Below, in pieces: positions 49,343 through 58,010 of a DNA stretch of 64,000 nt. The notes below the pieces were generated by a model, which was given only the letters and a program-made list of their open reading frames with translations, was not told where the DNA came from and did no database searches. Made by a program: the position numbers and the translations under genes. The DNA comes from B73-G16 sp964611295 (GTDB lineage Bacteria; Desulfobacterota; B13-G15). The first letter of the stretch is position 1, and every line of letters begins with the position of its first letter. The stretch is from positions 1-64,000 of the forward strand of contig CAZSWV010000005.1 of the NCBI GenBank assembly GCA_964611295.1. The letters are read 5' to 3'.

Positions 49343-50388
49343 GGGACATACCACCTTATCCACTGGGGAGGGATTATGAGGAAAGACAAATCAGGCTTTC
49401 TGCCAATGAAAACCCCCTAGGCCCCCCACCAAAGGCCATCAAAAGGATCCATGAGGCCCTCCAAAGCATTCATCGTTATCCTAACGGTTGGAGGCAGAAG
49501 TTACTTGAGACCTTGGCCCGTAAGTTAGGGATCGCGATGGAAAACCTCGTGCTGGGGAACGGTTCCAACGAAGTGGTCGAGATGGTTGTAAAGGCCTTCT
49601 TGAGGGAAGGAGACGAGGTGTTGGTATCAAGGCCGAGTTACGCCTATTACGGAATAGCAGCGCGCATGAGGGGGGCGGTGGTAAGGGAGGTGCCCCTTAA
49701 GGACTTTAAGGTAGACCTTAAGAGGATGGCAGAAGCCGTAACGGATGCCACAAGGGTCATATTTTTGGATAACCCTAACAACCCCACAGGTACCGTCTTT
49801 TTATGGGAGGAATTCTTCGAATTCGTACAAGACCTCCCCCAAGACCTCGTGGTCGTAATGGACCAGGCTTATGCGGAGTTCGTCAAGGAAAAGAGATATC
49901 CCTCAGTCCAAAACGTCCTCGAACTGAACAGGCCTGTTTTGCTCCTTAGGACCTTCTCCAAGTTCTATGGCCTTGCAGGACTAAGGATCGGATACGGCAT
50001 AGGGCAAAGAGAACTGGTAGAGGTCCTCAACAGATGTCGCCAGCCCTTTAACGTAAGCTCTCTAGCTATGGCTGGTGCCCTCGGCGCCCTCGAAGACGAG
50101 GAGTTCCAACAGAGTACAAAACGGCTCATTGATGAAGGCAAGAGGATGCTCGAGGAAGGTTTTCAATCCTTGGGGATAGATTACATCCCTTCGGAGGCCA
50201 ATTTTTACCTAATAAAGGTAAAGGAAGGAAAGGAAAACCTCCTTAAGCTCCTTGAAGTCAATAAGATAGTCCTCAGGGATATGAGGGGGTATGGGCTTGA
50301 GGGATTCTTCAGGGTAACGGTAGGGACTCCGGAGGAAAACCGTAGGCTTCTGGAGGTACTGACGGAATGGAAAAAGGGCTTATCATAA
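49318..50388 (+). CDS. hisC: Histidinol-phosphate aminotransferase
   Basis: PLP enzyme of histidine synthesis, 356 residues. IRLSANENPLGPPPKAI at the start, LGNGSNEVVEMVVKAF, FLDNPNNPTGTVF, and the PLP lysine in RTFSKFYGLAGLRIGYG. Overlaps the cmk start by 22 bases. Confidence 0.94.
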   Translation: MFKVPDYIRDIPPYPLGRDYEERQIRLSANENPLGPPPKAIKRIHEALQSIHRYPNGWRQKLLETLARKLGIAMENLVLGNGSNEVVEMVVKAFLREGDEVLVSRPSYAYYGIAARMRGAVVREVPLKDFKVDLKRMAEAVTDATRVIFLDNPNNPTGTVFLWEEFFEFVQDLPQDLVVVMDQAYAEFVKEKRYPSVQNVLELNRPVLLLRTFSKFYGLAGLRIGYGIGQRELVEVLNRCRQPFNVSSLAMAGALGALEDEEFQQSTKRLIDEGKRMLEEGFQSLGIDYIPSEANFYLIKVKEGKENLLKLLEVNKIVLRDMRGYGLEGFFRVTVGTPEENRRLLEVLTEWKKGLS

Positions 50389-51038
50389 CCATCGATGGCC
50401 CAGCTGGAGCTGGCAAAAGCACTTTGGCAAAGGCCCTGGCAAAGGAGCTAGGCTATAAGTACCTAGATACTGGTGCTATGTACCGGGCTGTTGCCCTTTT
50501 AGCCCTAAGGGAAGGCATCTCGCCTGAGGATGACCAGGGTTTAAAGGAACTGGTAGATACGGTTCACCTTGAGGTAGATGACGAGGGCAGGATCAAAGCA
50601 AACGGTCAAGACCTCACGGAAGACTTACGGGACGAAAAAATCGGTATGATGGCCTCTTTGATCTCCCAGAAAAAAGACGTAAGGGAAGCCTTATGGGCAC
50701 TCCAGAGGCAAATAGGGGCAAAAGGGGGGATAGTAGCAGAGGGACGTGACACTGGTACCGTGGTATTCCCTCAGGCGGATGTGAAGTTCTATCTCGATGC
50801 CTCTCCGGAAGAAAGGGCAAGGAGGCGCTTTTTGGATTTGCTCCAGAGGGGAAAAGCCGTAAGTTTTGAGGAGGTGCTGGAGGACGTAAAACGCAGAGAC
50901 CACCAAGATACAAACCGAAGTCTCGCCCCTCTGAAAGTCCCTGAGGGGGCTTTTTACGTGGATTCAACTGGTCTGAGCATAAGCGAGGTATTAGGGCTCA
51001 TGTTGGAAAAGGTAAGGGAGAAGCTCAGATGCAGGTGA
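50367..51038 (+). CDS. cmk: Cytidylate kinase
   Basis: Phosphorylates CMP and dCMP. A 223-residue P-loop kinase: TIDGPAGAGKSTLAKALAKE, YLDTGAMYRAVALLA, VAEGRDTGTVVFPQADVKFY and DRxRS-type KRRDHQDTNRSLAPL. It overlaps ispH by ten bases. The cmk-ispH-rpsA order is widespread in Firmicutes and deltaproteobacteria. Confidence 0.97.
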   Translation: MEKGLIITIDGPAGAGKSTLAKALAKELGYKYLDTGAMYRAVALLALREGISPEDDQGLKELVDTVHLEVDDEGRIKANGQDLTEDLRDEKIGMMASLISQKKDVREALWALQRQIGAKGGIVAEGRDTGTVVFPQADVKFYLDASPEERARRRFLDLLQRGKAVSFEEVLEDVKRRDHQDTNRSLAPLKVPEGAFYVDSTGLSISEVLGLMLEKVREKLRCR

Positions 51039-51871
51039 TAATGGCAAAGGAGGTGGGGTTCTGCTTCGGAGTAAAGAGGGCCATAAAACTAGCAGAGAAG
51101 GCCTTAAGGGAACACGGACGGGCTTACAGTTTGGGCCCGATCATCCACAACACCCAAGTCATAGAGGCCTTGCGGGAAAAGGGCCTTGAACCGCTTACGG
51201 ACATCACCCTTACTGATAAGAAACCCGTCGTTATCCCATCCCATGGCGTAAGTCCTGAGGTTTCAAAAAGGCTCACGGGGATGGGAATGCCTTTAATAGA
51301 CGCCACATGTCCTAACGTAAAACGCGTACAGCGCCTTGCCCTAACAGCGAGTAAAAGGGGCTATTACGTCCTGGTGTTTGGAGAAAAGGACCACGCAGAA
51401 GTGAAAGGCATTTTAGGGTATATCGAGGGGAAAGGTTCTGTGTTTGGATCGGTTGAGGAGTTGAAAGGGATCCCTTTTGGGAAAAAGGTGGCCCTTTTGA
51501 GCCAAACCACCCAGGACCCTGCGCGTTTTCAGGAAGTTATACCCCTATTGTTGGAAAGGACAGAGGAACTTTTAGTACACAATACTTTTTGTAAGGTCGT
51601 CATAAGTAGGCAGAAAGAAGCATTGGGGCTTGCCTCACAGGTGGACTGTATGATCGTAGTAGGAAGCCACCACAGCGCAAACTCAAGGAAGTTAGCGGAG
51701 ATATGCTTACGGGTTCAACCAAAGACCTTTCAAATAGAGACACCAAAGGAACTTAAGGGAGAGTGGTTTAAGGACGTAAACAAAGTGGGACTTACTGGAG
51801 GCACCTCTACCCCCCTTGAGGTGCTAAAAGAAGTTCACAAGGTTTTGCTCTCGGGGCATTATGTGATATAA
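51029..51871 (+). CDS. ispH: 4-hydroxy-3-methylbut-2-enyl diphosphate reductase IspH
   Basis: Last step of the MEP isoprenoid pathway, an iron-sulfur reductase of 280 residues. The three cluster Cys lie in EVGFCFGVKRAIKLAE, DATCPNVKRVQRL and HNTFCKVVISRQKEA; the usual third motif is NTICxATxxRQ, so Phe-Cys-Lys is a mild variant. VVGSHHSANSRKLAEIC and TGGTSTPLEVL complete the signature. Confidence 0.96.
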   Translation: MQVIMAKEVGFCFGVKRAIKLAEKALREHGRAYSLGPIIHNTQVIEALREKGLEPLTDITLTDKKPVVIPSHGVSPEVSKRLTGMGMPLIDATCPNVKRVQRLALTASKRGYYVLVFGEKDHAEVKGILGYIEGKGSVFGSVEELKGIPFGKKVALLSQTTQDPARFQEVIPLLLERTEELLVHNTFCKVVISRQKEALGLASQVDCMIVVGSHHSANSRKLAEICLRVQPKTFQIETPKELKGEWFKDVNKVGLTGGTSTPLEVLKEVHKVLLSGHYVI

Positions 51872-51916
51872 ATTGTCAAGAGGGTCCAAGGCAGTTTTCA
51901 CTTAGGGGGCAAGGAA

Positions 51917-53566
51917 ATGGATGTAAAGATGGAGGACCTTACCAGTCTTTACGATCAAGCCTTTTCACAGGTAGCTGAAGGGAAAGTGGTAACGGGTACT
52001 GTGGTCAGTGTAAACGGAGGGTACGTGACCATAGATGTAGGCCTTAAGAGCGAAGGAGTGGTGCCCCTTCAGGAGTTTTTCGATTTGGAAGGCAAGACCT
52101 CAGTTAAGCCAGGCGATAAAGTAGAGGTCCTCATCGAGAGGAAAGAGGACGACCGTGGCGAAATAGTCCTTTCCAAGGTTAAGGCAGATCGCATAAAGAT
52201 ATGGGAGAGGGTCTTGGAAGTGTGGCAGGCCGGACACGGCTTTGTGGAAGGGGTAGTTGAGGAGAAGGTAAAAGGTGGCTTTGCTGTGAACCTCGGAGCA
52301 GGTATTAAGGCCTTTCTACCCATGAGTCAGGTGGACCTTAAGCCCGTAAAGGATCCCGACCTTTATTTGGGCAAAAAGTTGAAGTTTAAGGTCCTCAAGG
52401 CCAATAAGAGGCAGAACAACATAGTCCTTTCGAGCAGGGCCTTTTTAGAGGAAGAAAAGGAACGGAAGCGTCAGGAGGTATTGGGCCGCATAAAGGAAGG
52501 GGCGATCCTTGAGGGCGAGGTAAAAAGGTTGACAGACTTCGGTGCCTTCATCGACCTAGGGGCTGAAATCGAAGGGTTGTTACACGTAAACGACATAAGC
52601 TGGGGTAAGGTCAAACACCCTTCCGAGACCTTGAAGGTTGGGCAAAAACTTAAGGTGAAGGTCCTCAAGTTCGACCCTGAAAAGATGAGGATCTCCCTTG
52701 GCCTCAAGCAGCTTGAGCCAGACCCATGGGAGAAGGTACCGGAAAAGTACCCTGAAGGGGCAAGGGTGCGCGGGAAGGTAGTAGGCATAGCAGACTACGG
52801 TGTGTTTGTAGAGCTTGAAAAAGGGGTTGAGGGCTTGATACACGTCAACGACATGACCTGGACCAAAAAGATCAAGCATCCATCCAAATATGTAAACATA
52901 GGCGACTGGGTAGAAGCGGTGGTTTTGAAGGTAGAGCCTGAAAAGCGCAGGCTTTCATTGGGGCTTAAGCAGCTCGAACCTAACCCTTGGGACACCATAG
53001 AACAACGGTACCCCCCAGGTACAAGGATAATCGGACAGGTGAGGAACGTCACCGATTTCGGCATCTTCATCGGCATCGAAGAAGGGATAGACGGTCTTGT
53101 GCACGTTTCGAATATCTCGTGGAGCAGGAGGCCAAAGAAACCCTCCGAGCTCTTCAAGAAAGGCCAAGAGGTGGAGGCAGTGGTCTTAAAGGTGGACAGG
53201 GAGAACGAGAGGATTTCCCTTGGCATAAAGCAGTTGAAACCAGATCCATGGCTTGAGGTGGACAAAAAATACAAGGTGGGTCAGATCGTCACCGGTACTG
53301 TCACAAGCCTTACGGATTTTGGGGCTTTTGTGGAGGTAGAAGAAGGGGTTGAAGGGCTCTTACACGTTTCGGAGATGGGCACTGGTGTAGAAAGGGTCCA
53401 GAAGCCTGAGGACCTTTACAAAGTAGGAGATGAAGTAACGGCTGTTATCATCCATCTGGACGCCAAGGCCAAACGCATGGGATTAAGTACCCGTGCCCTT
53501 TCCGAAAAAGGAGAGTATCGGGAAGAGGTAAGGCCTATAACATTAGGCGATATATTTAACAAATAG
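51917..53566 (+). CDS. rpsA: 30S ribosomal protein S1
   Basis: RNA-binding ribosomal protein with six S1 motifs over 549 residues, for example SVNGGYVTIDVGLKSEGVVP, DFGAFIDLGAEIEGLLH, DYGVFVELEKGVEGLIH, DFGIFIGIEEGIDGLVH and DFGAFVEVEEGVEGLLH. A CTTAGGGGGCAAGG Shine-Dalgarno lies before the ATG. The 3' end overlaps a convergent gene by 24 bases. Confidence 0.97.
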   Translation: MDVKMEDLTSLYDQAFSQVAEGKVVTGTVVSVNGGYVTIDVGLKSEGVVPLQEFFDLEGKTSVKPGDKVEVLIERKEDDRGEIVLSKVKADRIKIWERVLEVWQAGHGFVEGVVEEKVKGGFAVNLGAGIKAFLPMSQVDLKPVKDPDLYLGKKLKFKVLKANKRQNNIVLSSRAFLEEEKERKRQEVLGRIKEGAILEGEVKRLTDFGAFIDLGAEIEGLLHVNDISWGKVKHPSETLKVGQKLKVKVLKFDPEKMRISLGLKQLEPDPWEKVPEKYPEGARVRGKVVGIADYGVFVELEKGVEGLIHVNDMTWTKKIKHPSKYVNIGDWVEAVVLKVEPEKRRLSLGLKQLEPNPWDTIEQRYPPGTRIIGQVRNVTDFGIFIGIEEGIDGLVHVSNISWSRRPKKPSELFKKGQEVEAVVLKVDRENERISLGIKQLKPDPWLEVDKKYKVGQIVTGTVTSLTDFGAFVEVEEGVEGLLHVSEMGTGVERVQKPEDLYKVGDEVTAVIIHLDAKAKRMGLSTRALSEKGEYREEVRPITLGDIFNK

Positions 53567-54385
53567 ACGGCTTATTAAGCCTTCAAGGAACCATCCCAAA
53601 CGCCATATTAGGCGTCTGAAAGGATGTAACTTTAAACGCTTACGCAGTTCACGTTTATAGATGTGTCCCTTCCCCTTTTTGTATCCCAACCAAAAGGCCA
53701 CCTTTTCCTTAAGGGAAAGGCCAATAAGACCTTTAGCTTCCGCTTTTTCCACAGACCTCATCAACCTTAAAAGGTTCTTAAACCTCATACTCATCGGGAG
53801 GGGTATCCTTTGTTTGGACTTATCGAGGTCTATGACGAAGACTTCCTCTCCCCGTACCAAGAGGTTCTTCAACTGTAGGTCGCCATGATACACACCTAAA
53901 TCGTGCATTTTGGATACTACCTCTCCTGCCCGCTTTAGCACAGTAAGGCGTCTCTTCGCATCAGTGGTCGCCTGCAAGAAACTGAGCATATCGTCAGCTC
54001 CGTGTAAGTATTGCGTGATGAGGAACTGCTTCCAAAAAAGGCCCACCTTTTTACCTATCGAGGCTACAGGAACAAGTGTTGGCACTTCTGCCTTTTTCAA
54101 ACGCCAAAGGAGAAGCAGCTCCCGATGGACCCTGCTTCCGTCAAGGAAAAGATCACCCAAAAGGAAACCAAGTATACCACCATGGCGGTTGCGCTTAATT
54201 ACGAGGACTTCCTCGTCCACCAACAAGAGCTCCCCTCTCCCCTTAAAGGTGGGAGAAAGAAGCCCTTCGAAGAGATCCGATGGATCGAGCAGTCCTCTCT
54301 CACGGAGATAGGGGACCCAGTTTTCATCAACAAGGGCGTAAATATAAGGCTCCCTTATAACCGAAAATCCAGGAGGAGGCTTCAT
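53543..54385 (-). CDS. Lipopolysaccharide kinase-like protein (Kdo kinase/InaA family)
   Basis: A 280-residue protein with an eukaryotic-like kinase fold: GVYHGDLQLKNLLV (catalytic HxDLxxxN) and VFVIDLDKSKQRI (DxD metal site), with VLVIKRNRHGGILGFLLGDL providing the N-lobe lysine. Closest to the KdkA/WaaP-type LPS core kinases. The C-terminal part is basic and amphipathic, suiting membrane association. Its ATG overlaps DUF364 gene end. Confidence 0.8.
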   Translation of the reverse strand: MKPPPGFSVIREPYIYALVDENWVPYLRERGLLDPSDLFEGLLSPTFKGRGELLLVDEEVLVIKRNRHGGILGFLLGDLFLDGSRVHRELLLLWRLKKAEVPTLVPVASIGKKVGLFWKQFLITQYLHGADDMLSFLQATTDAKRRLTVLKRAGEVVSKMHDLGVYHGDLQLKNLLVRGEEVFVIDLDKSKQRIPLPMSMRFKNLLRLMRSVEKAEAKGLIGLSLKEKVAFWLGYKKGKGHIYKRELRKRLKLHPFRRLIWRLGWFLEGLISRLFVKYIA

Positions 54386-55110
54386 CTCCTTTTCATGGTC
54401 ACCAACTTGACCCCTAGCCCCTTAAGTTGTCTAAAAGTGGCCCCCTGGATCACCGCTTGCCTTACCCTTTCGGGGTCTTCTACCATTGCCCCGGCCAATA
54501 TGTCAAACCCCAGGTCAAAAAGCAAGGGAGAAAGAGGCGTAGAAGGACCGATCAATGCTTTGAAGCTCCGAGGCGGACATAACCTGAGCAATCCCTCAAG
54601 AGTCCGATTTATCAGTACGGTGCTTGTAATGGCTATCACTTCGGCCTGAGGGAGTACCTCCCCTGCCCTTTCAGCAGGTAGATCGCCCTGTTGTGGGTTT
54701 AACTCCAACACCCAAAGGGGCCTTGCCACTTGCTTGAGTTCCTCTACGAAGGGGAAATGTCCTATAAGGACAGTAGGTTTACCTTTTGCCCTCTGGAGCA
54801 ATACCTCGGAAGCATTGGCCTCTATAAGCCAGCGTTCTTCGACCCTAAGAGAAGCATTGAGGGCAGCTAAACCGATGGAAGCCTCAAGAAGGCTACCCTC
54901 TATCAACAAAGACGCAAGCTCCTTTAAAGGTCTACCGGAAAGGGACCCCGCATCCCTTACAGGCGCCTCCTCATGAGGATGAGGTGGGGCAAAGGTAGAA
55001 GCAAGGCCCGGCCTTTGACCCAAAACCATGGTCCAAAAGACGCCGACCACCACTTCCTTTGCGGCAAACCCATCAGGTATAGAGCTTATAAGCTCCTTTA
55101 AAACCTTCAT
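54382..55110 (-). CDS. DUF364/DUF4213 heavy-metal chelation-type protein
   Basis: A 242-residue protein resembling the DUF364 family: GVFWTMVLGQRPGLASTF at the N-terminus (DUF4213 part), VLIGHFPFVEEL, LWVLELNPQQGDLPA and the ALIGPSTPLSPLLFDLGFDILAG segment. Such proteins are proposed to handle molybdate, iron or other metal-related substrates; the function is not established. It starts in an overlap with the Mrp gene end, so both probably act together. Confidence 0.8.
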   Translation of the reverse strand: MKVLKELISSIPDGFAAKEVVVGVFWTMVLGQRPGLASTFAPPHPHEEAPVRDAGSLSGRPLKELASLLIEGSLLEASIGLAALNASLRVEERWLIEANASEVLLQRAKGKPTVLIGHFPFVEELKQVARPLWVLELNPQQGDLPAERAGEVLPQAEVIAITSTVLINRTLEGLLRLCPPRSFKALIGPSTPLSPLLFDLGFDILAGAMVEDPERVRQAVIQGATFRQLKGLGVKLVTMKRR

Positions 55111-56000
55111 GAGAGGCCACCCCCATCTAAATGGAGGGCTTCCTTTACCCTTTTTGCTATTTCCAAAAAGGCCGAAGCCACATGTGAACTTGGTTCGGCC
55201 AAAACCACAGGGGGACCGCTGTCTCCCCTTTGGACGACCTGTGGGTCCAAGGGAATACTGCCTAAAAAGGGCGTACCTGTCTCTTCGGCCAAGCGTTTTC
55301 CTCCACCTGTCTTGAAGAGTTGTATCTCACCTCCACAGTGAGGGCACTTCAAGCCGCTCATGTTCTCCACTATACCCAAGATCCTTATCCCGAGGAGCTT
55401 GCTGAAAGACAAGGCCTTTCTGGCGTCAAGAAGGGAGACCTCTTGAGGTGTAGTTACCACTATGGCACCGTTGACTCTGTCCTTAAGGAGTTGGGCTACG
55501 CTGAGCGGTTCATCACCGGTACCAGGGGGCAGGTCCACTATCAGGAAATCCAATTCCCCCCAATTAACCTCTCCTAAAAGTTGTTTTAAGGCATTGTGTT
55601 TAACCGGACCTCTCCACACTACAGGTGAATTGTCTTCCGGCAATAGAAAGGCAAGGGACATGAGCTTTATACCACAGGCAGCAGTTACGGGTTCGATCCC
55701 CTCCTCACCTGCCACCAATGGACGCCATCCCAAACCGAACATCTTTGGCACATTTGGCCCATGGATATCTGCATCGAGTATCCCTACTCTGTTGCCTTCC
55801 CTAGCCCAAGCCGCAGCAAGGTTTACAGCCACTGTGGTTTTACCTACCCCACCCTTCCCGCTCATGACCATAATGGAACGCCTTATGTACTGGAGCCTCT
55901 TCTCAAGGCCTTCCCTTTGGCACCGGTGCTGGTCTTCTTCCTTACAGCTTGACCGTAGCTCACAAGTAGAACAGCTCTTGTCTTCTCCACATTTGGCCAT
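55107..56000 (-). CDS. mrp: Mrp/NBP35 family Fe-S carrier ATPase
   Basis: P-loop ATPase that carries iron-sulfur clusters. Start at 56000 (MAKCGEDKSCSTCELRSSC) has a GGAGGAGG Shine-Dalgarno and puts a cysteine-rich, NBP35-like tail first. Then VMSGKGGVGKTTVAVNLAAA (Walker A), GILDADIHGPNVPKMFG, LIVDLPPGTGDEPLSV and LKCPHCGGEI, the conserved CxxC bridging cluster site. 297 residues. The longer in-frame start at 56123 has no support. Confidence 0.93.
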   Translation of the reverse strand: MAKCGEDKSCSTCELRSSCKEEDQHRCQREGLEKRLQYIRRSIMVMSGKGGVGKTTVAVNLAAAWAREGNRVGILDADIHGPNVPKMFGLGWRPLVAGEEGIEPVTAACGIKLMSLAFLLPEDNSPVVWRGPVKHNALKQLLGEVNWGELDFLIVDLPPGTGDEPLSVAQLLKDRVNGAIVVTTPQEVSLLDARKALSFSKLLGIRILGIVENMSGLKCPHCGGEIQLFKTGGGKRLAEETGTPFLGSIPLDPQVVQRGDSGPPVVLAEPSSHVASAFLEIAKRVKEALHLDGGGLS

Positions 56001-56080
56001 GGGTAGTCCTCCTCCACAGCTTCTCGTATTTAAAAGGAAAGCACAGCTCAGGTTTTGATGGCAAGTGCATCTGCTATACG

Positions 56081-56109
56081 TTTCCATTGAGGGAAAAGTC
56101 TGGTATAAA
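56081..56109 (+). promoter_or_regulatory. Putative promoter of lytic transglycosylase run
   Basis: TTTCCA (56081-56086) and TATAAA (56104-56109), 17 bases apart. Transcript start would be about 56116, one base before the GTG chosen for the next gene. Confidence 0.4.
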
Positions 56110-56116
56110 ATTAGAC

Positions 56117-56689
56117 GTGTCACGTTTGCGTTGGCTCTTTGTAACAGGGGTTTTCCTTTTTATTTCCTTTGGCCATCTTAGGGCTGACATATATCTTTAC
56201 AGGGGACCGGACGGCGTCATCCACTTCACCAATACGCCTACAGGGAATTTGCCTTGGAAGTTATATTTAAAGGAAACCGTCTCACAACCTCGAAGGCCCC
56301 TCGCTTACGAAAGGTTGATAGAGGAACTCTCCCTCCAACACGGACTTGATCCATCCTTGGTTAAGGCGGTGGTAGAAGTAGAGTCGAACTTCGATCCGCT
56401 GGCAGTTTCGCCAAAAGGGGCAATGGGACTGATGCAACTTATGCCGTCTACTGCTAGACTTCTAGGGGTCGCAAACCCTTTCGACCCCAGGGAGAACTTA
56501 GAAGCAGGTATACGCTATCTTAAGACCTTGCTTGAAAGGTTCAATTACGAGCTACACCTTGCCCTGGCGGCTTACAACGCCGGACCGGAAGTCGTGAGCA
56601 CCATGGGGAACATCCCACCCTTTGAGGAAACGCGCCAATACGTAAAGAAGGTCTTGGAAAAATACCGACAACTTAAAGGAAGGCGCTAA
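56117..56689 (+). CDS. Lytic transglycosylase (SLT) with DUF4124 domain
   Basis: Secreted peptidoglycan lytic enzyme. A signal peptide (RWLFVTGVFLFISFGHLRA) is followed by a DUF4124-like segment (YLYRGPDGVIHFTNTP) and an SLT domain: VKAVVEVESNFDPLAVSPKG with the catalytic Glu, AMGLMQLMPSTARLLG, and LALAAYNAGPEVV. GTG 56117 gives a proper signal peptide; a TTG at 56087 is in frame but lies upstream of the predicted transcript start. Confidence 0.9.
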   Translation: MSRLRWLFVTGVFLFISFGHLRADIYLYRGPDGVIHFTNTPTGNLPWKLYLKETVSQPRRPLAYERLIEELSLQHGLDPSLVKAVVEVESNFDPLAVSPKGAMGLMQLMPSTARLLGVANPFDPRENLEAGIRYLKTLLERFNYELHLALAAYNAGPEVVSTMGNIPPFEETRQYVKKVLEKYRQLKGRR

Positions 56690-56691
56690 AA

Positions 56692-57237
56692 TTGGTAACT
56701 TTAGCGACAAAGCTCACCTTGTTGAGGGCAAGCTTCATCCCCTTGATCGTCTTCCTTGTCACCTCGAGCAGTAGCCTTTTGAACTTCATGGCTGCCGTGG
56801 CCTTTTGCCTTGCCGCCCTCACGGATCTGTTTGACGGCCTTTTGGCAAGAAGGACCAACTCAGTAACTAATCTAGGAAAACTCCTTGACCCCATGAGCGA
56901 CAAGCTCCTCGTGTTAACGGTCTTGATATTCTTAGTGTCCATGGGCAGGGCCCCCGCATGGGCTGTAGCGGTCATAGTAGCGAGGGAAATCGCCGTGACG
57001 ACCTTAAGGGGACTGGCTGCCTCAAAGGGGGTTATCATGGCTGCCTCGAGGTGGGGGAAATTGAAGAACTTGTTACAGCTTTCGGCAACAACCCTGTTGA
57101 TCTTGCCTCCTTCGTGGTATATGGGAAGAATAAACCAACTTGGCTTATACCTCCTCTTTGTGGCCGTTTTCCTCACTGCGCTTTCAGGGATCAAATATGT
57201 CGTCGATTATTACCGTTTACAAAAAAGTCCCTATTAA
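56692..57237 (+). CDS. pgsA: CDP-diacylglycerol-glycerol-3-phosphate 3-phosphatidyltransferase
   Basis: Membrane enzyme making phosphatidylglycerol phosphate. The CDP-alcohol transferase motif DLFDGLLARRTNSVTNLGKLLDPMSDK is present, read in pieces as DLFDGLLARR and GKLLDPMSDKLLVL with all catalytic Asp residues. Five to six hydrophobic segments over 181 residues. TTG start two bases after the previous stop. Confidence 0.93.
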   Translation: MVTLATKLTLLRASFIPLIVFLVTSSSSLLNFMAAVAFCLAALTDLFDGLLARRTNSVTNLGKLLDPMSDKLLVLTVLIFLVSMGRAPAWAVAVIVAREIAVTTLRGLAASKGVIMAASRWGKLKNLLQLSATTLLILPPSWYMGRINQLGLYLLFVAVFLTALSGIKYVVDYYRLQKSPY

Positions 57238-57251
57238 TAAGAGGGGATCCG

Positions 57252-58010
57252 ATGGGCGAAATCCCTAAGGCGTTAAGGGAAAAAGTCCACAAAGGGTTAA
57301 AGCTCTTGGTCATAACAGGGGCAGGAATTTCGGCTGAAAGCGGGGTGCCCACTTTTAGGGGTGAAGATGGACTCTGGAAACGCTATAGGGCAGAAGACTT
57401 AGCAACACCTTGGGCTTTTGAACGTGATCCTAAACTCGTTTGGGAATGGTACAATTGGAGGCGCGAAATAATAGCCAAGGCCGAACCCAATGCTGGCCAT
57501 AGGGCCATAGCCGAAATGGAGGCCCTTTTCCCTAACTTTTTCCTGATAACCCAAAATGTGGACGGCCTCCATAGGAGGGCTGGAAACCACAAACTTATGG
57601 AAATCCACGGTAACCTATGGCTCGTTAGGTGTACACGCGAAGGGGCTGTCTGGGAAAACCACGAAGTCCCTCTCAAGGAGATCCCACCTAGGTGTGGACG
57701 CTGTGGGGCACTTCTTAGGCCCCATGTGGTATGGTTTGGCGAAAGCCTGGATCCAGAAAACCTAAGGTTGGCTTACCAACTGCTGAAGGGGTGCGAAGTA
57801 CTGTTGGTAGTGGGAACTTCAGGGGTGGTCCAACCTGTTGCCTCTTTCCCATGGGAGGCCAAAAGACACGGGGCATACGTGGTAGAGGTAAACATAGAGC
57901 CAACGCCTATAACTAGGATCAGCGACCTCTTTTTAAAAGGCAAAGCTTCGGAAATCCTTCCAGTTTTCCTCAACGAGCTAAAAGATTGCCTCTTAAGCAG
58001 ATCAAATTAG
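57252..58010 (+). CDS. cobB: NAD-dependent protein deacylase, Sir2 family
   Basis: Removes acyl groups from lysine with NAD. GAGISAESGVPTFRGEDGLW, FLITQNVDGLHRRAG and LMEIHGNLWLVRC with the catalytic His are present. WEWYNWRREI has the Tyr-x-x-Arg pair that, as in SIRT5 and E. coli CobB, favours succinyl/malonyl-lysine. Zinc Cys: VRCTREG and PRCGRCGALL. Start ATG 57252 (MGEIPKALREK) is far downstream of a longer frame that overlaps pgsA. 252 residues. Confidence 0.93.
   Translation: MGEIPKALREKVHKGLKLLVITGAGISAESGVPTFRGEDGLWKRYRAEDLATPWAFERDPKLVWEWYNWRREIIAKAEPNAGHRAIAEMEALFPNFFLITQNVDGLHRRAGNHKLMEIHGNLWLVRCTREGAVWENHEVPLKEIPPRCGRCGALLRPHVVWFGESLDPENLRLAYQLLKGCEVLLVVGTSGVVQPVASFPWEAKRHGAYVVEVNIEPTPITRISDLFLKGKASEILPVFLNELKDCLLSRSN

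Noticed and set aside
55462..56058. 198-codon plus-strand frame
   Set aside because: Antisense to mrp, which has Walker and CxxC motifs.
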